Assembly: GCA_947468275.1 (NCBI GenBank)
Contig: CANIKO010000005.1
Coordinates: 124,001 to 188,000 of the forward strand
Direction: 5' to 3'
DNA length: 64,000 bases
Source: Bacteroidota bacterium
GTDB taxonomy: Bacteria > Bacteroidota > Bacteroidia > NS11-12g > UBA9320
Program-made: the position numbers and the translations under genes
The notes under the pieces: model-generated
The model's database searches: none
What the model was told of the DNA's origin: nothing
Seen by the model: the letters and a program-made list of their open reading frames with translations, nothing else
In this document: positions 27,098 to 36,879 of the stretch, in pieces
Layout of the letters: each line of letters opens with the position of its first letter
Numbering within the stretch: position 1 is the stretch's first letter

Positions 27098-27993
27098 AAA
27101 AATAGTTGTCTTATTTGGTTATAAAATTCTTCTTTTTGATTCCAAATTTGTTTTCGGTAGGAATCAAAATCATGCTTAAGTATGTTGTGATTTGATAAAC
27201 ATTCCCTGATTTTTGAAGCAATTTCAGGAAGTTGATATTCCTCAAATTTATAATTTTTGCTAATTGGAATATCTATATCATTTTGAGCTGCCCCTAAATT
27301 TGAAGTTAGGATACAATTATAAAAAAGAACTGCTTCTCGTGGAATTCTATCTTTGCCAGGATGATGACCAAAATCTATATAAACTTTTGAACTTTTCAAT
27401 AACTTAATCACCTCATTTGAGGACATATTTTCAATTGGCACAAATTTAACATCTGGTAATAAAGCCATTATTTTATTGGTAAATTCTAAACCTTTTTTAG
27501 GGTTGAAGCAAACAATATCCTGTTTGGGAGTGTCATACGAAATATGCCCAAAAAAATCATCTTTTAAGTAATCAAAAAGATTAAACACTGAATTACAACC
27601 TTTCTCTTTTAAGTAATTATAAGCATAGTGGGACTGACTGAAATGGCCAATTGATGAATTACTAAAATCCGCAAATGTTCCAAAGTTATTATCAATACTG
27701 AGCCACCAAATGGCTTTATTTATTTTTTTATAGGAATCTAAATATTCGGTCCAAATTTCAGGAACAATTAAAAGATTCTCTTCTGAGTCAGCAATAGTTT
27801 TGCTTCGTTTGATTTTATAATTTTTATAGGTTTCTTGAATTGTATCTTTAGCATTGGGATGAAAAACCGAACTTGCATTTCCTTTAAGTAAATTAATAGC
27901 ATGTGCCAATTGAAAAAGAGCTTCAACGCCACCGGTTTCTGCACCATTGGGTGTTAAGATATATATGTTTTTATATGCTTTTTTCAAGTGCAA
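27094..27993 (-). CDS. GT-B-like glycosyltransferase
   Basis: A 299-residue protein, first gene of the minus-strand sugar operon. The N-terminus (IYILTPNGAETGGVEALFQLAHAI) has the GG loop of GT-B enzymes. The C-terminal half carries VYIDFGHHPGKDRIPREAVLFYN, which resembles the donor-binding region of small GT1/GT4-like transferases. The start is TTG at 27993 (an alternative TTG lies two codons later); there is no suitable ATG. A CAATACTA on the plus strand at 28007-28014 reads as a weak -7 box on the minus strand. Acceptor and donor are unknown. Confidence 0.7.
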   Translation of the reverse strand: MHLKKAYKNIYILTPNGAETGGVEALFQLAHAINLLKGNASSVFHPNAKDTIQETYKNYKIKRSKTIADSEENLLIVPEIWTEYLDSYKKINKAIWWLSIDNNFGTFADFSNSSIGHFSQSHYAYNYLKEKGCNSVFNLFDYLKDDFFGHISYDTPKQDIVCFNPKKGLEFTNKIMALLPDVKFVPIENMSSNEVIKLLKSSKVYIDFGHHPGKDRIPREAVLFYNCILTSNLGAAQNDIDIPISKNYKFEEYQLPEIASKIRECLSNHNILKHDFDSYRKQIWNQKEEFYNQIRQLFL

Positions 27994-28092
27994 ATTATAT
28001 TCAATGCAATACTATGGATAATGATGGGAGTATCAAACATGGAATGCTCTTTTTAGAAACAGATTTATTAGTTTTCGTAATATTTAAAATTC

Positions 28093-28100
28093 TACTTTTG
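28093..28100 (+). promoter_or_regulatory. -7 promoter box
   Basis: TACTTTTG matches TAnnTTTG, 76 nt before the ATG at 28177; no TTTG at the expected -33 distance. Confidence 0.35.
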
Positions 28101-28176
28101 TTTTTTGCTAAAATCTATAATTTAAAACATATTGATTGCTTTCCGAACAAAAAATAATAGTGGTCAAACTCTGGAT

Positions 28177-29625
28177 ATGATTCAGTTCGCATCATTACTA
28201 TATCTTGGAATGCCGCTTTTTCTTTTTTTTATTAGTTGGCTAAAATGGTATTATGCCTTAGTAATGGTTACCTGTCTAATAGTTCCTTTATTAAGTTTTA
28301 ATTATAATATAAACCTTAAGGGAGTCAAGAAATTTGGTCTTTATTTTTTAGTATTCTGTGGCTTTTTATTGCTTTTGGGTTATGGCGAAGTGTTTCCCCA
28401 ATCAGGTGACTGGGGGAAGCACAATGCTATATTTTCGCAATTATACCATAGTTGGAATCAGCCTATATTAATTAACTATAAAGAAACAAATCATATTCTT
28501 TGCTATGGCTTAGGTTTTTATATGATTCCATCGTGGATAGCTGGTTTGTTTAAAAGTTATTCTATAATAAGGTGGCTGGTACTTATTAATTCTGCGATTG
28601 GATTATCGCTCATTGGGTTTTGGTTAAATAGGATTTGGAAGTTGCCTTTATGGGCAATTGTTTTGGTATATTTAGTAGGTAGTTTAAATTGGGTAGGACA
28701 ATTAGAATGGTGTTTGAACCACTATCAAAATGGTTGGGATATCTTTTATAATATTGGAAATATTCAGTTTTTAACAGTTGTTGATCAAACGCCTCAACAC
28801 CAAATAGCTATGCAATTGGTTTTGATGGTATTTTTAAATCAAATACTTTTTAAAAAAAATCAAAATATATACCTGTTTTTTATAGTAGTAGTGGGTTTTT
28901 TTTGGAGTCCATTTATTGTCTTTGCTCTTTTTCCACTTATTTTTTTTATTAAAATTAATAGAGAAGAAATTTTAAATTTCAGGATATCTCTAACTTGTTT
29001 CTTTTCAATTCTGCTAGTAGGACTTTTTTTGTTCTATTATTATAGTTTGCATCTTAAAGTGGATTCTGTTTCTTCAAAAGGTTTAAGTTTTAAACAAATG
29101 GTTTATGAATTTATTACAGTATATTCATTGTTATACGGTATTCCGTTGTTTTTTATATTCCTAGTTAATTATAAAAGAAGTTTTATAAAACCAATTGAGA
29201 TCAAATTGATATTTAGTTTTTTAATAGTAACAATTATTTATAAACAAATAAATTATGGATATTACCATGATTTTGAAGGCAAGACTACATTTTTAATATT
29301 TTTTATTTTCAATGTTTTTATTCTTAGGTTATTAATTCAATATTTTTTGTCGTTCAAATTAGTACCTAAAATTTCAATAGCCATTTTAATATTTATATTG
29401 ACTTTTATGCCACTGAAAATAGTTGGTTTTAAAATATATGTGCTAAATTCCAAAGAATTACGTAAAAAATTTTACAACAATCCAGACTTACTATCCCAGA
29501 GTGAAAATATTGCAATCAAAGCTGTTTTAAAAAATGTTTCAGAGGAAAAAAATTATCCTTTTATTATTCAGTATTTGGGTAAGCCAAATGTAATAAGTAA
29601 TGAACTGATTAAGAAAAGTAAATAG
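28177..29625 (+). CDS. polytopic membrane protein, possibly GT-C-type
   Basis: A 482-residue protein with about ten to twelve hydrophobic helices. The first loop contains EVFPQSGDWGKHNAIFSQ, an acidic/polar loop in the position where GT-C lipid-linked-sugar transferases keep catalytic Asp residues; this is only suggestive. The neighbours (two glycosyltransferases on each side and an acyltransferase) place it in a surface-glycan locus, where it could be a transferase, a polymerase-like protein or a flippase-like protein. I prefer the ATG at 28177 over the TTG at 28132, which would add a polar leader before helix 1. Confidence 0.65.
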   Translation: MIQFASLLYLGMPLFLFFISWLKWYYALVMVTCLIVPLLSFNYNINLKGVKKFGLYFLVFCGFLLLLGYGEVFPQSGDWGKHNAIFSQLYHSWNQPILINYKETNHILCYGLGFYMIPSWIAGLFKSYSIIRWLVLINSAIGLSLIGFWLNRIWKLPLWAIVLVYLVGSLNWVGQLEWCLNHYQNGWDIFYNIGNIQFLTVVDQTPQHQIAMQLVLMVFLNQILFKKNQNIYLFFIVVVGFFWSPFIVFALFPLIFFIKINREEILNFRISLTCFFSILLVGLFLFYYYSLHLKVDSVSSKGLSFKQMVYEFITVYSLLYGIPLFFIFLVNYKRSFIKPIEIKLIFSFLIVTIIYKQINYGYYHDFEGKTTFLIFFIFNVFILRLLIQYFLSFKLVPKISIAILIFILTFMPLKIVGFKIYVLNSKELRKKFYNNPDLLSQSENIAIKAVLKNVSEEKNYPFIIQYLGKPNVISNELIKKSK

Positions 29626-29651
29626 ACTTGGTAAAACCTAAAATCCGTTAA

Positions 29652-30710
29652 ATGAAAACTGCAAAATATCCCAGTATAAATGGATTAAGAGCCATAAGTA
29701 TTGTATTCGTGCTTATGAATCATTTGTGGTTAGATAATATTCAGTTTAAAGAATTAGTAGAAATTATTTGGATAAAACCCTTAGCCCAAATTTTAATTGA
29801 TGGTCAACTAGGTGTTAATGTTTTTTTTGTGATTTCCGGTTTTTTAATTACTTCATTAATGCTCAAGGAAGAAAAAATAGCAAATACAATATCATTAAAA
29901 AAATTCTATTTGCGGAGGATTTTACGAATCTTCCCTGCCTATTATTCACTTTTACTTATTTACTTTTTTTTGCAAATTTTAGGATATTTAGAAATCAGTA
30001 AAGAATCATGGCTTACTGCATTGACTTTGACAAAGTATTTCAATTTAAATTTAGACTGGATAACTAATCATGCATGGTCACTTAGTATTGAGGAACATTT
30101 TTATATTCTATGGCCACTTGTTTTTATAAATGGTAAAATATTAAGAAAAAGGATTGCTTTCTTTTTAATCCTTTTCGTTCCTGTTTTAAGAGGTTATCTT
30201 TATTTTTATCCAATTGAATGGATGGGTGAATTAACTATATTTCAAAGAATTGATGGTATTGCAATTGGATGTTTATTTGCTTTAAACAAGGATGAAATAC
30301 TAAAAAAAATTAATGGGTATTGGAACACTATATTTTACTTATCATTAATTACGTTATTATTACTTCCCTATTTTCCTGCAATTGCAAATAAATTACATTT
30401 GGCATTTTTATTTATTCCTCTTGGCCTTACCCATGGCACAATTGCTAATATTGTAGTAGCATTAATAATGATGTATTCTGTTTTTGGCCCTAAAGGAATT
30501 TGGTATAAAATGTTAAATCTTAAATGGATTAATTATATTGGAATATTATCTTATAGCATATACTTGTGGCAGCAAATTTTTGTTTTGAGAACAAAGTATT
30601 GGGCAACTCATTTTCCACAAAATATCTTTATTATATTTTTGGTTGCTATGTTATCTTATCATTTTATTGAGAAACCATTTTTAAAACTTAAAACCAAATT
30701 TGCAGTATAG
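29652..30710 (+). CDS. acyltransferase 3 family protein (OafA/YrhL type)
   Basis: A 352-residue inner-membrane protein with about ten helices that probably adds acyl (often acetyl) groups to a surface glycan. Family motifs are present: NGLRAISIVFVLMNH with the catalytic His (about residue 23), LGVNVFFVISGFLITSLM, a cytoplasmic RRILRIFPAYY segment, and HAWSLSIEEHFYILWPL near 137. No SGNH domain is attached. It lies 26 nt after the polytopic protein gene and 15-33 nt before a GT2 gene, consistent with one operon. Confidence 0.92.
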   Translation: MKTAKYPSINGLRAISIVFVLMNHLWLDNIQFKELVEIIWIKPLAQILIDGQLGVNVFFVISGFLITSLMLKEEKIANTISLKKFYLRRILRIFPAYYSLLLIYFFLQILGYLEISKESWLTALTLTKYFNLNLDWITNHAWSLSIEEHFYILWPLVFINGKILRKRIAFFLILFVPVLRGYLYFYPIEWMGELTIFQRIDGIAIGCLFALNKDEILKKINGYWNTIFYLSLITLLLLPYFPAIANKLHLAFLFIPLGLTHGTIANIVVALIMMYSVFGPKGIWYKMLNLKWINYIGILSYSIYLWQQIFVLRTKYWATHFPQNIFIIFLVAMLSYHFIEKPFLKLKTKFAV

Positions 30711-30743
30711 TTTAAGGTATTCATTTTGTTAAGAAAAGAAGTA

Positions 30744-31595
30744 GTGAAAATTTCAATAATAACCTCAGTTAAAAATTCGGGAAAGTACATAACTGAAACT
30801 ATTGAAAGTGTAATTAATCAAAGAGGAGATTTTGAAATAGAATATTTAATAATTGATGGAGGTTCTGAAGATAATACTTTAAAAATTTGCAAGGAATATG
30901 AATTACAAATCGGAAAATTAAATCGAAAAATATTCTGTAATTCAATACAACTAACAGTAATTTTAGAAACTGATAATGGAATGTATGAAGCCTTGGCTAA
31001 AGGTTTACAATTGGCTACCGGTGATATTATTAGTTATATAAACGGAGATGATTTCTATTTGCCAAATGCGTTTAGTTGCGTAGTAGATATATTTTCAAAA
31101 TATGATAAAATTTATTGGCTTACAGGATTACCCCTAAGATATAATGAACAAGGACACATCATTAATTTCCAAGTTCCGTGGTTGTATAATTCAGATTTAA
31201 TTTTAAAAGGATTTTATGGTAAACAATTACCATTTATTCAGCAAGAATCCGTTTTTTGGCGTAATGAATTAAACAAAGATTTAGACTTTGATAAGTTGGA
31301 AAATTACAAAATGGCTGGGGATTATTTTCTGTGGCATTCGTTTGCCAAGCAACAAATGCAATTGTATTTGGTTGATTCTTTTTTGAGTGGAAATAGATTA
31401 AGAAAGGGGCAGCTTTCGGAAAATAAAGAAGGATATTACAAAGAGTTTGATATTATTAAGTCAAAGGCAAATCTCATTGATTTTATTAGGGTCTCCATTT
31501 ATTGGATTATAGAAAAATTTGCTGGGAAACCTTTAAAAAGACGGTTGTCAAAAAGCAGAGTTTCCTTTAAAAAAGGAAACTGGATTCTAAAGTAA
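30744..31595 (+). CDS. family 2 glycosyltransferase
   Basis: A 283-residue GT-A enzyme: KISIITSVKNSGKYITETIE at the N-terminus, IIDGGSEDNTL as the nucleotide-binding motif, ETDNGMYEALAKGL, and the DXD-like YINGDDFYLP. This is the pattern of WcaA/colanic-type GT2s. I place the start at GTG 30744 because family members begin at that residue; TTG 30726 would add six residues. The stop codon directly abuts the stop of the convergent porU2 gene, leaving no intergenic space. Confidence 0.86.
   Translation: MKISIITSVKNSGKYITETIESVINQRGDFEIEYLIIDGGSEDNTLKICKEYELQIGKLNRKIFCNSIQLTVILETDNGMYEALAKGLQLATGDIISYINGDDFYLPNAFSCVVDIFSKYDKIYWLTGLPLRYNEQGHIINFQVPWLYNSDLILKGFYGKQLPFIQQESVFWRNELNKDLDFDKLENYKMAGDYFLWHSFAKQQMQLYLVDSFLSGNRLRKGQLSENKEGYYKEFDIIKSKANLIDFIRVSIYWIIEKFAGKPLKRRLSKSRVSFKKGNWILK
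31559..31581 (-). terminator. hairpin downstream of porU2, inside the convergent gene
   Basis: AGTTTCCTTT (31559-31568) and AAAGGAAACT (31572-31581) form a 10-bp perfect stem with a 3-nt loop. On the minus strand it lies 15 nt after the porU2 stop and is followed four bases later by five Ts. It is coding sequence on the plus strand. Confidence 0.4.
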
Positions 31596-34500
31596 TTATC
31601 GCATGATATAAAGCTTACCAAACCCTTTTTTAAAGAAGGAATCACCGGCGGATTCACCTAATTCAATATCTTTACCATCAAGTTTGGCAGTTACTTTATA
31701 AAGATAAACTCCGTTGGCCAATTTATCGCCATAAGTATCGGTGCCATCCCATTCATATTTGGTAATGTTATTTCCAATATTTATTGGTCCCAATTCATCC
31801 AAAGTAATTTCTTTTACCACAGTTCCCGAAACCGAAATTACGGCTATTTTAAAATAATCTGGTACTTTTTCACCGGTTAGCGTAAATATGAATTTGGTTT
31901 TAGTTGTGAACGGATTAGGGTAAGGATATACATTGGTAATAGTTGATTTTGTTATTACCTGAAATGAAATTTTGTAATCTTCATCAGAAGCAAAATTGCC
32001 TTTTGCATCCCTTACAGTAACAGAAAGTTCATAAATTCCATCTCTCAAGTTCAATGGGCTAAAAACCAATTTGCTTTTATCATTAGGCCCTTTGGCAGCA
32101 ACAAAACTAAAGGTATCTGAAGTTACATCTAATTCTCTATAGGTTGAACTGCCCGGCTCTTTAAGTTTAACTCTGAAATAAGAGGGGTCATTTAAGTAAA
32201 AAAACTTATTTTCATCTACAGCAGTTATAGTAATGGCGAGGTTGGGCGATACTATTTCAAGATTTGTAATATGCCGGCCATCAAATACTACATCCAGATA
32301 TGGATTGTGTTGATCCGTTTTAATATAATATGGGAATTGCCAGGTATTATTAAAAAGGTATTCTTCGGGTTGAGCCATTTCAGGATTAACCGAAACGGTT
32401 AAAATATTTAAACCGGATAGTCCCTTGGTATCAATTTTCCTAACAATTAATAATGAATCATTCGATTTTAAAAGTTTATACTTTTTAAGTTCAATGGTAT
32501 CTTTTGTGTTTTGATCGTTTAGGGAAGTAGTTAGCACTAGTATGCTATCCATATCAAAGGCTGAAACGTTATTGTAAGCTATTTTTACTTCTAATGTATC
32601 TCCTTCTTCCAAGGTATCCTTATTTTGAAATAGAGAAACTGAAGGATTAATCAAACCTTCAGGATATCCATCAAATAAAACTGTCCAGCGACTAATGTCA
32701 GTAGGTGTTTTGGTAATACTGTCTTCAATATCAGCCTCAATTTTAAGGTAAGGAAAAGCAGTGGCATCAATACTACTAAGATTGATTTCTCTTTCGGAAA
32801 TATCACTAATTATTAACGTGGAACTTCCATTATTGTTAATTCCATAAATATTAAATTTTACTTTATCAGTTGTATTATCCGGTTTCTTTAAAGTTCTGTA
32901 AAAATATTTCCAAGATTTAGCCGGTCCAATAATAGATGATGTAATTTGACCTGAATCAGCTAAAACATCAAAATTTTGGGTCACGGTGAAAGACTGTTCT
33001 GGTCCAGGAGATGGATTTAATTTGTCTGCCAGTTTCTCAAAAGCATCGCCAGGATTCTTACCTCTCTGACCAATTAGAATATAAGGTTCTCCTTCCTGAA
33101 CTGTTCTTATTTTTAAAGCACCAAATTTCCCTAATTCATCCAAAAGTTCAGGTTCCCAATTGGCAACGTTCATTTCAGTTCCGTTAAACATTACAAGGTT
33201 GTAGTTTTTTGGTATACTTCGTAATAAAAACAATAAACTGTCTCTGTCTGTTTTGTTGAAAGTGTTATAGGTATAATAGCATGTTTTAGCTACGCCCGGA
33301 GGATAGAAATATTTTGTTTGATATTGAAATGGAGTTGTCCACCAAGGGTTTTTAGCAGTCTGGTTATAATTACTAGATAAATAAAATCTTTCTTCATTAA
33401 AGACACTATATGCTACAACTCCAACCCCTTTGCTCTGAAAGTAGCCCCAGTTGAGAAAAAAACCATCGTGATAGATTGTTCTATCTTGAAAAGAAGAAGT
33501 TTTACCCCCTGTGGAAATAAAATATGGTACGGACTGTCGAGAGCTGAATTTCAAGGCGTTGGTTGAGTCATATCCAATATTATTTTTTGACGTAGCTAAA
33601 AACTTACGAATATCGCCCTGACTCCAACCTTGAGGGCTGTTATAAATCATTGAAAATGTAGATACATCCCAATCCCCTGAACCAGAACCGTCATCAATTT
33701 TTACACGCCAATAATAATCTAAACTATCTATTGGCAAAAGAGCAAAGTTGGCTTTGGCTATATAGGTCGAATAAATAGAACCTGAATTCTTTTTGTATGG
33801 GCTATTAAATTCAGGAGTAGTATCTAACTCAAAAATAAAGTTATAATTTGTATGATTATAAATTAAGGATTGAGCAACTAACTCTACATAGGTTGAGTTA
33901 ACAATCCCCTCTTTTCGTGGAAAAAGAATTTGGGCACTGCTTGAACCGAAATAATAATTTAAGGTAGACACATTATTAGATTCACCAAGTGGGGGCTGCT
34001 CTGTTATTTTATTTATTGAATCCAGAGTTATTGTAAAAGTATTGGAACCTTTAATATTTAAGCCTTTTGGTTTTTTTATCCAAAAAACCACTGTATCAAT
34101 ATTGCCTATTCCCTTTGCAAATATTTCGGGGTAATAAATTGTTTGACCATTTGGTAATTTTTGTTTTACTTTTATCCCAAAAGAATCACTAGTAAACAAC
34201 GCAGTATTTTGAATTGTTAAAACTAATGCAAATGAATCTGCTTCAGCAGTAACTTTCTTTGGAAATACGCTACTTTTGGAAATGTCTACCGTATAATCAG
34301 GGTTTGAAGCGTCAAATATTGTAATGGATGGATCGCCCATGTAAAGCATTTGTTGACATTGAGCTTTATTGTAAGGATTACTAGGGTTTTGATAACTATT
34401 AATAGTATTTGCAATGTTTTGTGCAAACGAGGATGAAGTATTTTCTGTTAATTTCTGATGAAAATCTAAACCATAATAATATAACTCGGATATAAATCCA

Positions 34501-36578
34501 AATGTAGTTTGTGCCATCCAGCCTATGGCTCCTTTATCTTTTGTAAATAAAAAATCTTCTGCAATAGAACTACCATCAAAGGTGTTGCCTAGCCCACAGC
34601 CATTGAAGTAGAAAAATGGGTATTTATTGGTGTTGTTTAATTGGTAAGCGTCTCCAAAATCGATATCGGAGGCCTGAGTAGAACCATGACCGAAATAATC
34701 TACCAGTGCATAGCCAGAATTTATCTCACTTTGAATTTTTGTTTTAAGTGAAGAATCTACGGGACTGGGATCCTGCTTTGTAATCAATTTTTTAGAGGCA
34801 CCCCATTGTTCTTGACTTACAATATTGTGAAATGAATTTTGGTAGGCTGAAAATTGGGTAACTTCTGAAGAATTGTTACCACCTGCTAAATGAAGTATCT
34901 TTTTTTTCCAGGGTTGATATCCATAGGTTTGGTGATCATTTAATTTTTTTAGATAATTGGCTATTTGATTATTATTTGCGGACGGAATCCTGCCAGTGGC
35001 CAAAAGTGGATTTAAAGTTGATCCATTATAACCAGAAACAAAAAAATAATCGGTTGGAGGTGTTCCATAGGTTGGTACTAAATCAAAATTAGTATTAACA
35101 ATTGAGTTAAATCGCGTATTGTTATATTTTTGACCTTTGCCCAAAAGCAATAAGTATTTTAAACTTGGCGAATTATTTATCGAAAACTTGCAAAAGTTTT
35201 TCAAAGCCATTGGATGTTTTAATCCATAATAAAATTGGTCATAAATATCATTAACAAAAGCAAGATACGGAACCTGATTTCCTCCTAAAGACGTAGCTAA
35301 AAAATTCTGGTAGGCATGAGCACCTGAATCTAGTCGTTGATTAGAAATTATTAAATAAGTATAAGTCGATTGAAGTTTTATCTCATTAAATTTATAAAAT
35401 TTTATGGTTGAAGGTTGCACAGAAATAATTGAGGATTCATCCAATACCAGAAGTGCCTTATTAGAACCTGTACTTGAAAGATTACAATACATTTCTCCTG
35501 TGTTAATTTCCCCTATTGACTTTGTGAAATTTAAATAATCATAAATAATAGGTTTTGATTTTGTTGGTGAGTATTTGGTAAACTTGATAAATGTATTGTT
35601 GGAGGTAGAATTAAATTTAAGATTAGATGAATCGCCAAGGTTGAATAATCGAGGGTAAATTAGTTTAAAGTAAGATACTGAATGAGGTGATTTGGCAAGT
35701 AAATACGAGGTAGTTCTAAAGGATGTACTTGTTGCTCCTATTAAACTTCTATCAGTAATTGAATCTTGAAAAAAATACCGGGCAATACCTGTAACCCGTT
35801 GTGAATTAATAATTGTTCCTGAAGGTTGAATGCTGAGTTGAAGGCCATTATTAAATCCGTCTGCATCATAGGATGAGGTGTTGTTACCTCTTGGATGTGC
35901 TAAAACTTCAATATAAGGGTTGGGTCCAATTGTACTTAAAAATTTAGTAGAAAATGTTGCATTAATCCCTGAGTTGTAACTATAAAACAACCATCCCTCA
36001 CCTTCAGTATAATCTGAATGAAAGCCTTCATTAGAAAAACCAAAACCATCCCAAAATGTAGCCCCATTTTTATTATTATACCAAACCGATTGTTCATACA
36101 TAAAATATGGATCAGCCGTTTTTCCACTGTAATCTTTATCATTGTTTACTATTATTCTTTTTCCCTTGGTGGAAGATGAAACTGTTAAAAAATAAGTAGC
36201 AGTATCCGAATACAAGCTCATGTATTGGTGAGGTTGTTCGGATGGATTAGAGAATAAAGGAGCATCTAATTTACCGTCATTATAAGTGCCGTAAAATTCG
36301 ATAAAATCACCGGCGTCTAATTTTCCGTCAATTTCACCTTCAATAAGAATAGGTTGTTCATTACCGTTAATCCAAAGTTGAATATATTGTGGGTCAGTAG
36401 AACTTAAAGGAAAACCAATGGTTTGCAGGGTGTTATAATCAATTCTATAAATACCCTCTTTTCCTATTTTAATTTTATAATAATCCTGATTAAAATTTAT
36501 CCATTCGTTGCCATAAGTTTGGGCATGGACAAGGTTTGAAAAAAGTATGTAAAATCCAATAAGTAGAAATTTCTTCAT
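31596..36578 (-). CDS. porU2: type IX secretion sortase-like C25 peptidase PorU2
   Basis: A 1660-residue envelope protein. Signal peptide at 1-19 (VHAQ), then a long beta-rich N-terminal region. A gingipain-type (C25) caspase-like domain lies around 420-760 with the catalytic pair visible: His631 (VDYFGHGS) and Cys661 (FNGCGLGN), 30 residues apart as in gingipains. Several Ig/CARDB-like beta domains follow, ending in an FlgD-like module (YPYPNPF, then WDGTDTYGDKLANGVYLYKV). Length and architecture fit PorU2, thought to process or attach a subset of T9SS cargo, rather than the shorter PorU. No porV-like gene is adjacent. Confidence 0.85.
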   Translation of the reverse strand: MKKFLLIGFYILFSNLVHAQTYGNEWINFNQDYYKIKIGKEGIYRIDYNTLQTIGFPLSSTDPQYIQLWINGNEQPILIEGEIDGKLDAGDFIEFYGTYNDGKLDAPLFSNPSEQPHQYMSLYSDTATYFLTVSSSTKGKRIIVNNDKDYSGKTADPYFMYEQSVWYNNKNGATFWDGFGFSNEGFHSDYTEGEGWLFYSYNSGINATFSTKFLSTIGPNPYIEVLAHPRGNNTSSYDADGFNNGLQLSIQPSGTIINSQRVTGIARYFFQDSITDRSLIGATSTSFRTTSYLLAKSPHSVSYFKLIYPRLFNLGDSSNLKFNSTSNNTFIKFTKYSPTKSKPIIYDYLNFTKSIGEINTGEMYCNLSSTGSNKALLVLDESSIISVQPSTIKFYKFNEIKLQSTYTYLIISNQRLDSGAHAYQNFLATSLGGNQVPYLAFVNDIYDQFYYGLKHPMALKNFCKFSINNSPSLKYLLLLGKGQKYNNTRFNSIVNTNFDLVPTYGTPPTDYFFVSGYNGSTLNPLLATGRIPSANNNQIANYLKKLNDHQTYGYQPWKKKILHLAGGNNSSEVTQFSAYQNSFHNIVSQEQWGASKKLITKQDPSPVDSSLKTKIQSEINSGYALVDYFGHGSTQASDIDFGDAYQLNNTNKYPFFYFNGCGLGNTFDGSSIAEDFLFTKDKGAIGWMAQTTFGFISELYYYGLDFHQKLTENTSSSFAQNIANTINSYQNPSNPYNKAQCQQMLYMGDPSITIFDASNPDYTVDISKSSVFPKKVTAEADSFALVLTIQNTALFTSDSFGIKVKQKLPNGQTIYYPEIFAKGIGNIDTVVFWIKKPKGLNIKGSNTFTITLDSINKITEQPPLGESNNVSTLNYYFGSSSAQILFPRKEGIVNSTYVELVAQSLIYNHTNYNFIFELDTTPEFNSPYKKNSGSIYSTYIAKANFALLPIDSLDYYWRVKIDDGSGSGDWDVSTFSMIYNSPQGWSQGDIRKFLATSKNNIGYDSTNALKFSSRQSVPYFISTGGKTSSFQDRTIYHDGFFLNWGYFQSKGVGVVAYSVFNEERFYLSSNYNQTAKNPWWTTPFQYQTKYFYPPGVAKTCYYTYNTFNKTDRDSLLFLLRSIPKNYNLVMFNGTEMNVANWEPELLDELGKFGALKIRTVQEGEPYILIGQRGKNPGDAFEKLADKLNPSPGPEQSFTVTQNFDVLADSGQITSSIIGPAKSWKYFYRTLKKPDNTTDKVKFNIYGINNNGSSTLIISDISEREINLSSIDATAFPYLKIEADIEDSITKTPTDISRWTVLFDGYPEGLINPSVSLFQNKDTLEEGDTLEVKIAYNNVSAFDMDSILVLTTSLNDQNTKDTIELKKYKLLKSNDSLLIVRKIDTKGLSGLNILTVSVNPEMAQPEEYLFNNTWQFPYYIKTDQHNPYLDVVFDGRHITNLEIVSPNLAITITAVDENKFFYLNDPSYFRVKLKEPGSSTYRELDVTSDTFSFVAAKGPNDKSKLVFSPLNLRDGIYELSVTVRDAKGNFASDEDYKISFQVITKSTITNVYPYPNPFTTKTKFIFTLTGEKVPDYFKIAVISVSGTVVKEITLDELGPINIGNNITKYEWDGTDTYGDKLANGVYLYKVTAKLDGKDIELGESAGDSFFKKGFGKLYIMR

Positions 36579-36749
36579 ATATAGTTTTGTATTTTGAATT
36601 TTAGTTAGTCAAGATTATTAATGCAATAATAAACTTACTTTTTCAATATACTATTGATAGTAAAGTTTAGTTTAAATTTTAATACAAACATCTTACAATT
36701 TATAAGACACAATTTTATTAGCATATAAAAAATTAGTGAAATGCAATGT
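36579..36749. other. intergenic region upstream of porU2
   Basis: AT-rich divergent spacer with no gene. No convincing minus-strand TAnnTTTG box is found for porU2; the nearest is a one-mismatch TAAGTTTA about 60 nt upstream of its start. Confidence 0.4.
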
Positions 36750-36757
36750 TACTTTTG
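36750..36757 (+). promoter_or_regulatory. -7 box for the CoA-transferase genes
   Basis: TACTTTTG followed by CAC matches the -7 consensus. The ATG is 122 nt downstream, giving an unusually long leader that carries a tandem repeat. Confidence 0.4.
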
Positions 36758-36776
36758 CACTCGTTAATTTTTAATT

Positions 36777-36876
36777 AAATCGCAGATTATATAATACCTT
36801 AAATTAAAAATAGATATAAATTAATTATCAAATCGAAGATTCAATAATGCCTGTAATTAAAAAAAATAATTATCAA
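36777..36876 (+). repeat. imperfect tandem repeat in the CoA-transferase leader
   Basis: Two copies with a 53-nt offset, each running from AAATCG(C/A)AGATT to TTATC: 36777-36829 and 36830-36876. The second copy has a short deletion. It fills the leader up to the start codon at 36880. Confidence 0.6.
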
Positions 36877-36879
36877 TAA

